This document shows positions 34,848-41,953 of a DNA stretch of 64,000 bases, piece by piece; positions within the stretch are counted from its first letter, which is position 1, and every line of letters begins with the position of its first letter. The position numbers and the translations under genes are program-made. The notes below the pieces were generated by a model, which worked only from the letters and a program-made list of their open reading frames with translations, had not been told where the DNA came from and did not search any database. The DNA is from Alkalibacterium olivapovliticus (GTDB lineage: Bacteria > Bacillota > Bacilli > Lactobacillales > Carnobacteriaceae_A), in assembly GCF_003003275.1 (NCBI RefSeq), contig NZ_PVTO01000004.1, positions 62,001 to 126,000 of the forward strand. Direction: 5' to 3'.

Positions 34848-35330
34848 CGGCTATAATCAATAAAGGCTGAGTAGAAGGACGGAGAAAGTAGCCAATAAAA
34901 TACAAAGACAACTAAACGTCAACATATTTATTAATATAGGGAAAAACTAATAAAGTTGCAGAAGATTTAGCTATAAAAGTATTTGTCGATTTTTAGACAT
35001 AATTATATTGCAATATTTCGCGAATGTATGTAATAATCGATAGTGGTTTACCGTCCCACGAATAATACCTTTTTATGGATTTAAAAAATATAATATACCA
35101 TAAAATGGGCTGAAATTGCTTGGTATTGGAGACTGCACAACTTAATTTGTTTGAATATTGAAAGCTTGCAGTTGTTTTAATACGAAGAGCTTACAATGAA
35201 ATGTTTTTGTAATTGTTTTAAAACAGACTTATGGATTTCCAGTGATATACTAATTTAAGGCTGTGAAAAGCTTTAAGAACATACTCATCGGAATGAAAGA
35301 GAAAAATTTAAATAGATAGGTGATTATTTA
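34848..35330 (+). other. 480-bp AT-rich leader region before ftsE
   Basis: No gene was recognised here. The last 230 bases hold imperfect direct repeats, GCAGTTGTTTTAATAC (about 35168) and GTAATTGTTTTAAAAC (about 35209), and a possible -10 TATACT at 35246-35251 without a convincing -35. The ftsE ribosome site is the weak TAGGTGAT. Such a long gap is unusual in this compact region and may hold regulatory sites for cell division. Confidence 0.5.
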
Positions 35331-36017
35331 ATGATAGAAATGACTAATGTCTACAAAAAATACCCAAATGGTATTACAGCGATAAATGGATTGGATGTAA
35401 AAATCGACCAGGGTGAATTTGTATATGTCGTAGGCCCGAGTGGTGCTGGAAAATCCACATTTATTAAAATGATTTATAGAGAAGAAGTGCCGACCCAAGG
35501 TAATGTTAAAGTAGGCGAATTCGATTTAGTTAAATTAAAAGCTAAGAAAGTGCCTTATCTGAGAAGACACGTTGGAGTAGTTTATCAGGATTTTAAATTA
35601 TTGCCTCGACTGACAGTATCTGAAAATGTTGCGTATGCTATGCAGGTCGTCGGAAAGAATCCTAAAGCGATACAGAAACGAGTATTGGAAGTTCTGGATT
35701 TAGTTGGACTGAAACATAAAGTCCGAATGTTTCCTAATGAGCTTTCCGGTGGAGAGCAGCAGCGTGTTGCTATCGCTAGGGCTATTGCGAATATGCCTCG
35801 CGTACTGATTGCAGATGAACCAACTGGAAACCTGGATCCTGAAACAGCTTGGGGAATCATGGACCTTCTGGAAGAAATTAACAATCATGGGACGACCATT
35901 ATTATGGCAACTCATAACAGTGATATCGTTAACCGTGTGAGACACCGTGTGTTGGCAGTTGAGAACGGCCGTATCGCTCGTGATCAAGAGGGAGGAGAAT
36001 ACGGATATGAAGGCTAG
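35331..36017 (+). CDS. ftsE: Cell division ATP-binding protein FtsE
   Basis: FtsE is the cytosolic ATPase of the FtsEX complex, which does not transport but switches peptidoglycan hydrolases on at the division site or side wall. The 228 residues have Walker A GPSGAGKST (about residue 36), Q-loop VVYQDFKLLPRLTV, signature LSGGEQQR and Walker B VLIADEPTGNLDPE, followed by the H-loop MATHN. It overlaps ftsX by 11 bases. A hydrolase with the expected coiled coil lies directly behind ftsX. Confidence 0.97.
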   Translation: MIEMTNVYKKYPNGITAINGLDVKIDQGEFVYVVGPSGAGKSTFIKMIYREEVPTQGNVKVGEFDLVKLKAKKVPYLRRHVGVVYQDFKLLPRLTVSENVAYAMQVVGKNPKAIQKRVLEVLDLVGLKHKVRMFPNELSGGEQQRVAIARAIANMPRVLIADEPTGNLDPETAWGIMDLLEEINNHGTTIIMATHNSDIVNRVRHRVLAVENGRIARDQEGGEYGYEG

Positions 36018-36894
36018 AACATTCTGGAGACACATAGTTGAATCATTGAAAAGTATTAAACGTAACGGATGGATGACAATCGCAGCTGTTAGTGCAGTAG
36101 CTGTTACTTTATTACTCGTAGGAAGCTTTATTGCTATTCTTATGAACGTAAATAAATTGGCTTCAGATGTAGAAGAAGACGTAAGTGTGAGAGTGTACGT
36201 CGACCTTGCTGCTGAAGAAGAAGATCAGGAAGCTCTACAGGAAAGTCTGGAGGAACTTGATGAAGTTGAAACAGTGGTTTATTCAAGCAGAGATGACGAG
36301 TTGACTCAGGTCATCGGAAGTTATGGGGATGAATTCGGTCTCTTCGATGGTGATGACAATCCGCTCTATGATGTGTTTATTGTAAACACAGCAGCGCCAG
36401 AAGTGACCTCTGAAGTAGCCGGACAGGCAGAAGAGTTGAGTTATGTTGCGGATGTCAATTATGGTGGCGCAACAGCCGATCGATTATTTGAAGTAATGGC
36501 AACGGTCAGAAATGTCGGAGCTATCATTATTATCGCGCTGATCTTTACCGCTGTCTTTTTGATAGCCAACACGATCAGAATTACAATCTTCTCAAGAAGT
36601 ACAGAAATCGAGATTATGAAGCTGGTAGGGGCAACAAACTGGTTTATCCGCTGGCCTTTCCTGATTGAAGGAGCATTGATTGGGTTTATCGGGGCACTGA
36701 TTCCTGTATCAATAATCTCTTATGTTTATCTGAGTGGATTTGACACGTTAATGACCTATTTATCAGGAACATATTTTGCTTTACTTCCACCTAACCCGTT
36801 CTTATATCAAATTGTAGCATTATTGTTAACAATTGGAATAGTTATCGGTAGTGTGGGATCATCATTATCCATTAGAAAATTCTTAAAAGTTTAA
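36007..36894 (+). CDS. ftsX: Cell division membrane protein FtsX
   Basis: FtsX is the four-segment membrane partner of FtsE; its large outer loop binds coiled-coil domains of hydrolases such as PcsB or CwlO. The 295 residues show one segment at about 22-45, an acidic outer domain (about 46-165), and three segments in the C-terminal half with FSRSTEIEIMKLVGATNWFIRWPFLIEG, a typical FtsX stretch (cited in parts). The start MKARTFWRH at 36007 follows GGAGGAGAAT; an upstream in-frame ATG at 35947 lies within ftsE and lacks a ribosome site. Confidence 0.96.
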   Translation: MKARTFWRHIVESLKSIKRNGWMTIAAVSAVAVTLLLVGSFIAILMNVNKLASDVEEDVSVRVYVDLAAEEEDQEALQESLEELDEVETVVYSSRDDELTQVIGSYGDEFGLFDGDDNPLYDVFIVNTAAPEVTSEVAGQAEELSYVADVNYGGATADRLFEVMATVRNVGAIIIIALIFTAVFLIANTIRITIFSRSTEIEIMKLVGATNWFIRWPFLIEGALIGFIGALIPVSIISYVYLSGFDTLMTYLSGTYFALLPPNPFLYQIVALLLTIGIVIGSVGSSLSIRKFLKV

Positions 36895-36959
36895 GCACAA
36901 GAGGGGGGTCTCCCCCTTATACATATAAAAACAGAATAGTCGGAAAGAGGCAGACAGAC

Positions 36960-38132
36960 GTGGACAGTAGAAGGAGACATTTAAAATGGATCATAGCAGG
37001 TATCATAGGACTAACAGTCTCAGGAGGATCGATCCTAAAAGTAGAAGGATCACCTTTGACATCGGGAAATTACTCTGAGCGAATACAGGATCTTGAGACG
37101 AAGGAAAAAGAAGCCAAAACAGAACTTGAAGCTATAGCAGAAAAAATGGCTAAAACAGAGCAGGAAGCTGAGAACCTTCTGACTGATTTAAAGCAGACCG
37201 CTGAAGAGTTGTCAGAGCTGCAGGGTACGATCGACCAGGTATCCAGCCAGATCGATGCGCGTGAAAGCAGACTTCAGTCGCAGGTTCGTGCAGTACAAGT
37301 GACAAGCGGATCAGCAAACATTTTAAGTTTCATTATGGAATCTAATTCTTTAGGAGATGCAATGGGACGGATCGATGTCGTTAATACATTGTTCTCAGCA
37401 AATCAGAACCTCATGCAAAAACAGATTGAAGATAAAGAAACTATAGAAGAAGCCAAACGCTCCCTATATGAAAAGCATGAAGAACAGACACTCTTGGCTG
37501 CTCAACTCGAAAACGCTAAAGTCGAACTGGAAGAGAATCAGGCTGAACAGGAAATGACTATGGTGCGTATTGCAGTTGAACGAGCGGAAATCGGTGAAGA
37601 AAGAGAAGCCTTAGCCGCTCAGCAGCTTGAAAGTGAGCAACGGTTTGAATCGATTCAATCCTCTCGTATAGAATCTGAAAATACTGCAGTAGTAGAAATT
37701 GCTGATGAAGTGGAAGCAGAAGAAGAAGCAGAAGTGAGTCTTTCATCATCAAATTCTTCTCCTTCAGCAACAGCTTCAACTGGAACGGTCGTCAATGTTG
37801 CTCACAGTCTGACAGGTACACCGTATTCATTTTCGGGAACGACACCTGCAGGATTTGATTGCTCAGGATTCACTCAGTTTACATACCAGCGTTCTGGGAA
37901 GAGCATTTCAAGAACGGCTGCTTCACAATTCAGTTCGAGCACACGTGTATCTCAGGCAGAAGCTCAGCCGGGAGACCTGATATTCTTTAATCAGTCAGGT
38001 TCTATCGATCATGTCGGGATATATCTTGGTGGAGGACGATTTATCGGCTCGCAAACATCTACAGGTGTAGCAGTTGCTTCGTTTACATCTGGCTACTGGT
38101 CTAATTATGTTGCTGGTTTCGGACGTCCATAA
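36960..38132 (+). CDS. PcsB/CwlO-like coiled-coil NlpC/P60 peptidoglycan hydrolase
   Basis: A secreted 390-residue hydrolase. A basic signal sequence with hydrophobic core covers about 1-30. Residues 35-255 form long coiled coils of the PcsB/CwlO type, followed by a Ser-rich linker and an NlpC/P60 domain (about 275-390) with catalytic C301 in AGFDCSGFTQF and H351 in SIDHVGIYLG. It begins with GTG, preceded by AAAGAGG, 65 bases behind ftsX. The coiled coil is the part bound by FtsX in streptococcal PcsB and B. subtilis CwlO, so this is probably the hydrolase controlled by FtsEX. Whether it works at septum or side wall is open. Confidence 0.9.
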   Translation: MDSRRRHLKWIIAGIIGLTVSGGSILKVEGSPLTSGNYSERIQDLETKEKEAKTELEAIAEKMAKTEQEAENLLTDLKQTAEELSELQGTIDQVSSQIDARESRLQSQVRAVQVTSGSANILSFIMESNSLGDAMGRIDVVNTLFSANQNLMQKQIEDKETIEEAKRSLYEKHEEQTLLAAQLENAKVELEENQAEQEMTMVRIAVERAEIGEEREALAAQQLESEQRFESIQSSRIESENTAVVEIADEVEAEEEAEVSLSSSNSSPSATASTGTVVNVAHSLTGTPYSFSGTTPAGFDCSGFTQFTYQRSGKSISRTAASQFSSSTRVSQAEAQPGDLIFFNQSGSIDHVGIYLGGGRFIGSQTSTGVAVASFTSGYWSNYVAGFGRP

Positions 38133-38144
38133 TAATCAGTAAAT

Positions 38145-38201
38145 GAGTCTTGCATGCGATTGGGAGCTGGTACCGTTCCGATTGTATGCAAGACTTTTTT
38201 T
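38145..38201 (+). terminator. Strong terminator after the ftsEX-hydrolase operon
   Basis: AGTCTTGCAT and ATGCAAGACT form the base of the stem, further extended by GATTGGGA-like pairing with the CGTTCCGATT side, then seven T residues. Confidence 0.9.
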
Positions 38202-38287
38202 ACTGGAATAAAGTGTAGGCTTTTATCGTCCTTTCAGGAAAGGTATGATAGAATAAAAAGGATGATAGATTAGAAGGGATGACAAAT

Positions 38288-39490
38288 ATGACCGTACTGC
38301 AGAATAGTTTACTAGCAATTGTCCTATTTATATTACAGCCCACTTTCTTAGCAGGGATTGCATTAGTTTTCCTTGCAAAAAGCAGGCGCTTCAAGTATTC
38401 TCGTGCTCAATTACGCGCTTCGATTTATAAAGACCATTATGAACTCAGACGATTCTTTTTTTGGGGAATTATACCTGGTATAGCGATTTCCTTAGTCTCA
38501 TTTCTGGCTGGCTTGCCTGTCAGTATAGACTGGATCATTTCTTACCATATCATCACAATTCTCTTGCTTGGATTTGGATACCGATTTATCCATCCTGTTT
38601 TTACATTTACATTGTCTGCACTGGCTGCATTAGTCATTGGTCAGTTTGTTTCACTTGATGAACAACTCTCAAGCATTTTAAATCAGTGGAACAGCCCATT
38701 TGTTCAGACAGACAGTCTGTCTTTTCAAAGCATGCAACCTGTCCTGGTTCTGACCATCCTGTTACTGTTAAGTACTATACTAACGCTGCACATCAGCAAG
38801 TTAAATCAGTTTACCCCTCGTTTTATGAAGACAAAAAGAGGGAAGCTTGTTGCAAGGTACCGAATGACACCACTATGGCTGGTGCCTCTGGTTGTCATTG
38901 TACCAGGAGAGACATTTACTCAATTATTTAACTGGTGGCCGGTATTTTCAATTGGCAGTCAATCCTATTCTTTCCTGATCATACCTGTTCTTCTTGGTTT
39001 CAGATACACTGTACAAGCTCAGATGCCGACACAAGCTAAAAACGCTTTATTAAGAGATTTTCTAATATTAGCTGTCATTTCAGTGGCTATTTTTGGATTC
39101 ACATTCTGGCAAGCGGAAATCGCGGTGCTGGGCCTGCTTGTTTTACTAGTAGGTGGGATAGTCGTTCTTTACAGACACCGTCTACGCGAAAGACAGTGGA
39201 GTTTCAGATTTGGACCGGCTGAAGAAGGATTAAGAGTTGTTGCTGTCAGGCCAGACAGTCCAGCTGAGAAAATGGATATTGAAATCGGAGACGTTATCAT
39301 GGAATCCAATCAGCGGAAACTGGAAACTGCTGAGGACTTTACTGAATCCCTTTATTCCAGTCGCTCATATATTAAACTGAAAGTTAAGCGAATTGATGGG
39401 GAGCTCGTCATCACTGAAACGGCTTTATATGAAAATGATGCACATGATCTGGGCATGGTTTTGCTGGAAGATATTCAACTAATCAATTAA
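38288..39490 (+). CDS. Multi-pass PDZ-domain membrane protein, MinJ-like
   Basis: A 400-residue protein with about seven to eight membrane segments in residues 1-290 and a cytoplasmic PDZ domain at about 310-385 (GLRVVAVRPDSPAEKMDIEIGDVI, cited for the carboxylate-loop region). B. subtilis MinJ has this architecture and also lies near ftsEX, where it links DivIVA to MinD at division sites. Identity as MinJ is an inference from layout and context. The start at 38288 was chosen because AGAAGGG is nine bases upstream; ATG 38279 lies directly on that site. CCTTTC-AG-GAAAGG lies in the promoter area at 38230-38243. Confidence 0.78.
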   Translation: MTVLQNSLLAIVLFILQPTFLAGIALVFLAKSRRFKYSRAQLRASIYKDHYELRRFFFWGIIPGIAISLVSFLAGLPVSIDWIISYHIITILLLGFGYRFIHPVFTFTLSALAALVIGQFVSLDEQLSSILNQWNSPFVQTDSLSFQSMQPVLVLTILLLLSTILTLHISKLNQFTPRFMKTKRGKLVARYRMTPLWLVPLVVIVPGETFTQLFNWWPVFSIGSQSYSFLIIPVLLGFRYTVQAQMPTQAKNALLRDFLILAVISVAIFGFTFWQAEIAVLGLLVLLVGGIVVLYRHRLRERQWSFRFGPAEEGLRVVAVRPDSPAEKMDIEIGDVIMESNQRKLETAEDFTESLYSSRSYIKLKVKRIDGELVITETALYENDAHDLGMVLLEDIQLIN

Positions 39491-39500
39491 CTAAATGAGT

Positions 39501-39538
39501 AAAGGAAGAGCTGCTTAAATGCGGCTCTTCCTTTTTTT
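39501..39538 (+). terminator. Terminator after the PDZ membrane protein
   Basis: AAAGGAAGAGC and GCTCTTCCTTT pair perfectly, followed by a T-run. Confidence 0.92.
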
Positions 39539-39558
39539 AAAAAGAATGACATATGCTA

Positions 39559-39586
39559 TTGACAGGGTGATTTAAACTGATAAAAT
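39559..39586 (+). promoter_or_regulatory. Promoter of the metal-efflux operon
   Basis: The consensus -35 TTGACA and TAAAAT are 16 bases apart. The start point would fall inside the operator at 39589-39612. Confidence 0.78.
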
Positions 39587-39588
39587 GA

Positions 39589-39612
39589 ACATATGAATAG
39601 ATTTGCATATGT
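39589..39612 (+). promoter_or_regulatory. ArsR/SmtB-type operator
   Basis: ACATATG and CATATGT face each other across 10 bases (AATAGATTTG). The site covers the transcription start of the repressor gene, as in CzrA/SmtB-type operators, which share an ATATG-A half-site. Confidence 0.7.
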
Positions 39613-39628
39613 AATAAGGAGGATTTAT

Positions 39629-39925
39629 ATGGGACTTTCCAGTTTGATGATCGATGAAGTTACGGGCCTGTTTAAAGCATTGAGCGAGCCAGGTCGGTTG
39701 ACTATTATTTATAAACTGTATGATGCTGAATTGAGTGTGACAGAGCTGGCTGAACAACTCGGCATCGAACAATCAGCTGTATCACATCAATTGAAAATAC
39801 TAAAGAATGCACGGGTGGTTACATTCAGAAAAGAAGGAAAGAGGAGACTGTATTCATTGGCTGATGACCATATTTATATACTGATTGAGCAGGTGATGTC
39901 ACATGCAAGAGAAAAGAGGGAATGA
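39629..39925 (+). CDS. ArsR/SmtB-family metal-responsive repressor
   Basis: A 98-residue winged-helix repressor. LFKALSEPGRLTIIYKLYD and the recognition helix region LGIEQSAVSHQLKILKNA are diagnostic. There is no Cys pair in the alpha-3 helix, but the last helix has D-H-I-Y-I-L-I-E-Q-V-M-S-H (about 80-92), matching the Asp/His alpha-5 zinc site of CzrA-type sensors. It probably releases its operator when zinc or cobalt rises. The start at 39629 follows AAGGAGG; an in-frame ATG at 39593 lies within the operator. The stop precedes the exporter start by one base. Confidence 0.92.
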   Translation: MGLSSLMIDEVTGLFKALSEPGRLTIIYKLYDAELSVTELAEQLGIEQSAVSHQLKILKNARVVTFRKEGKRRLYSLADDHIYILIEQVMSHAREKRE

Positions 39926-39926
39926 G

Positions 39927-41063
39927 ATGTCTCGTTATCAAATAAAAGGACTTCATTGCAGAGAGTGCTCCAGCGAACTGGAGAGAAAATTGAACGCTGT
40001 TCAGCCAGACGGAGGTATATCGATCAATTATGATCATCAGCTGTTGAATGTCAGCAAGTCCTTATCTGATCTGTCGGCAATCAAGAAGGTGCTGGAGTTT
40101 GAAAAACTAACTTTGACAGACTATCAGACTAATGAAAATTCACTGAACACTGAATCAGATCCTGGGAATGGCCATAGTCATAGCCATGGAATAGAGAAGC
40201 TGGTGAATCAGACTGCTACTAAGAAGATAGCAGTAGTCTTCTACCTCAACCTGTTTTTTTCTGTTATTGAATTTATTTTCGGCTTTATGTTCAACAGTAT
40301 GGCTATCATCAGTGATGCCGTTCACGATCTAGGGGATGCTATGTCAGTAGGGTTAGCAGGTTATTTTCAAAAAATAGCAACCAAAGAAGCGGATGATCAA
40401 TATAGCTTTGGGCATCAGCGGTTTTCCCTGCTCGGAGCCATGGTGACCTCCATTGTATTGATTGTTGGGTCAGTCATTGTAATTTTCCATGCAGTACCCA
40501 GAGTCTTCTCACCTGAACCTGTTTATTATCAGGGGATGTTCTGGCTTTCTATAGTTGCGATCGCAGCTAACGGATTTTCAGCCTGGCTGATGAGTAGAGG
40601 ATCATCACACAATGAATCGCTCATCAATCTACACATGATGGAAGATGTATTAGGATGGCTGGGTGTACTGATCGTCAGTATCGTTCTTACCTTCACTGAC
40701 TGGTATTTTCTTGACCCATTACTGTCTATAGCTGTCGCCGTTTTTATATCATTTAAAACATGGCCCCTTTTTAAAGAGACAGTGGAAATATTCCTGGAGG
40801 CAACACCAAGATCGATTTCGAAGAAAGAAGTCGAGTCAGATCTTTTAAGCTACAGCAAAATAACTAACTGTTCTCATCTGCATATATGGTCTATTGATGG
40901 AAAGGAACATGCCCTGACTGTTACCTTAAGTACAAATGAGGCAGACAGCAAGGTTCTCGAGGACATTAAAGAAGATATTCGTCAGAAGCTTATCGCCTAC
41001 GATATCACTCACAGTACGATTGAATTTGTCTATGATCCATCCAGTCTGCTGGAAAATTATTGA
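39927..41063 (+). CDS. CDF metal exporter with N-terminal HMA-like domain
   Basis: A cation diffusion facilitator that exports zinc or a similar divalent metal in exchange for protons. Of 378 residues, the first 65 resemble a heavy-metal-associated domain with GLHCRECSSELE (a GxxCxxC motif), then a His-rich stretch GHSHSHG, six membrane segments with the metal-site residues in SDAVHDLGDA, and a cytoplasmic C-terminal domain with HLHIWSIDGKEHALTV. Most CzcD proteins lack the HMA part. The start at 39927 is directly behind the ArsR stop and has AGAGGGA upstream. Control by the ArsR protein is strongly implied. Confidence 0.9.
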   Translation: MSRYQIKGLHCRECSSELERKLNAVQPDGGISINYDHQLLNVSKSLSDLSAIKKVLEFEKLTLTDYQTNENSLNTESDPGNGHSHSHGIEKLVNQTATKKIAVVFYLNLFFSVIEFIFGFMFNSMAIISDAVHDLGDAMSVGLAGYFQKIATKEADDQYSFGHQRFSLLGAMVTSIVLIVGSVIVIFHAVPRVFSPEPVYYQGMFWLSIVAIAANGFSAWLMSRGSSHNESLINLHMMEDVLGWLGVLIVSIVLTFTDWYFLDPLLSIAVAVFISFKTWPLFKETVEIFLEATPRSISKKEVESDLLSYSKITNCSHLHIWSIDGKEHALTVTLSTNEADSKVLEDIKEDIRQKLIAYDITHSTIEFVYDPSSLLENY

Positions 41064-41123
41064 TAATGGGCTGAAAAGTTGGTAGGATAGAGTAACTTTA
41101 CACACTAATTAGGGGGAAATGTT

Positions 41124-41789
41124 ATGGGGATGCATGAATATTTTAAAAGTTTAAGTGACCTGGAAAAGATCTACCGTTGCCCTGGTAAATTCAAGTATGA
41201 AGAACATTCAGTTGCAGCACATTCTTTTAAAGTAACTAAAATAGCGCAGTTTTTAGGAACTGTCGAAGAACGTAACGGCAAGGAAATCAATTGGAAGTCT
41301 TTATATGAAAAAGCATTGAATCACGATTACGCAGAGATATTCATCGGGGACATCAAAACACCCGTGAAATATGCTGATCCTGATCTGAGAGACCGCCTGG
41401 CGAATGTAGAAGAATCAATGACGAAACATTTTATTGAGCAGGAAATTCCAGAAGAGTATCAGGCCATCTATCATGAGCGACTGAAAGAAGGAAAAGATGA
41501 TTCCATTGAAGGGAAAATTTTGTCAGTAGCTGATAAACTGGATCTCCTGTATGAATCCTTTGGCGAAATTCAAAAAGGGAATCCGGAAAATTTATTCTCA
41601 GAAATATATCAGGAGTCACTCGATACAATACTGGCCTTCAAAGAAATGACGTCTGTGCAGTATATTTTGTCTGAAGTCTTACCGGACCTGCTTAGTGGTG
41701 AATTCACCAACCAGGCTCAATTGGAAAAAATATCTGAAACGATACTGAAAAATCACAATATAGAACAAACATTCGCATTAGGAGAATGA
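41124..41789 (+). CDS. YfbR-like HD-domain phosphohydrolase
   Basis: A 221-residue soluble HD-family enzyme. EEHSVAAHSFKV supplies the first His, LNHDYAEIFIGDIKTPVKYA the HD pair and the downstream acidic residues, and SVADKLDLLYE the last Asp of the metal site. The order and spacing match E. coli YfbR, a 5'-deoxynucleotidase for dNMPs, which suggests a role in nucleotide pool control. The gene starts at GTTATGGGGATG with AGGGGGAAA upstream. It lies alone between the exporter and a terminator. Confidence 0.82.
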   Translation: MGMHEYFKSLSDLEKIYRCPGKFKYEEHSVAAHSFKVTKIAQFLGTVEERNGKEINWKSLYEKALNHDYAEIFIGDIKTPVKYADPDLRDRLANVEESMTKHFIEQEIPEEYQAIYHERLKEGKDDSIEGKILSVADKLDLLYESFGEIQKGNPENLFSEIYQESLDTILAFKEMTSVQYILSEVLPDLLSGEFTNQAQLEKISETILKNHNIEQTFALGE

Positions 41790-41801
41790 CTATGCTATAA
41801 T
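41772..41801 (+). promoter_or_regulatory. Promoter just before a terminator, upstream of uvrA
   Basis: TTCGCA and TATAAT are 18 bases apart, with TGC before the -10. It overlaps the end of the HD-domain gene, and its start (about 41808) lies only some 9 bases before the hairpin at 41817. Confidence 0.5.
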
Positions 41802-41816
41802 TATAGGGTGTAAATT

Positions 41817-41846
41817 AGGAAAGAGGTGACCTCTTTCCTTTTTATT
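41817..41846 (+). terminator. Terminator after the HD-domain gene
   Basis: AGGAAAGAGG and CCTCTTTCCT pair perfectly around the three-base loop TGA, followed by TTTTATTT. Confidence 0.9.
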
Positions 41847-41953
41847 TACCCATAAGTATAAAGTCAAATAGTCGAATAATAGAAAGAAAAAACGTACAAT
41901 AAACATAGTAGGCAAGAAGATATTAGATATCTATATAAAGGTAGGCAAACAGA

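Noticed and set aside
41847-41953. LexA/DinR box upstream of uvrA
   Set aside because: No GAAC-N4-GTTC or CGAAC-N4-GTTCG-like site was found in the leader.
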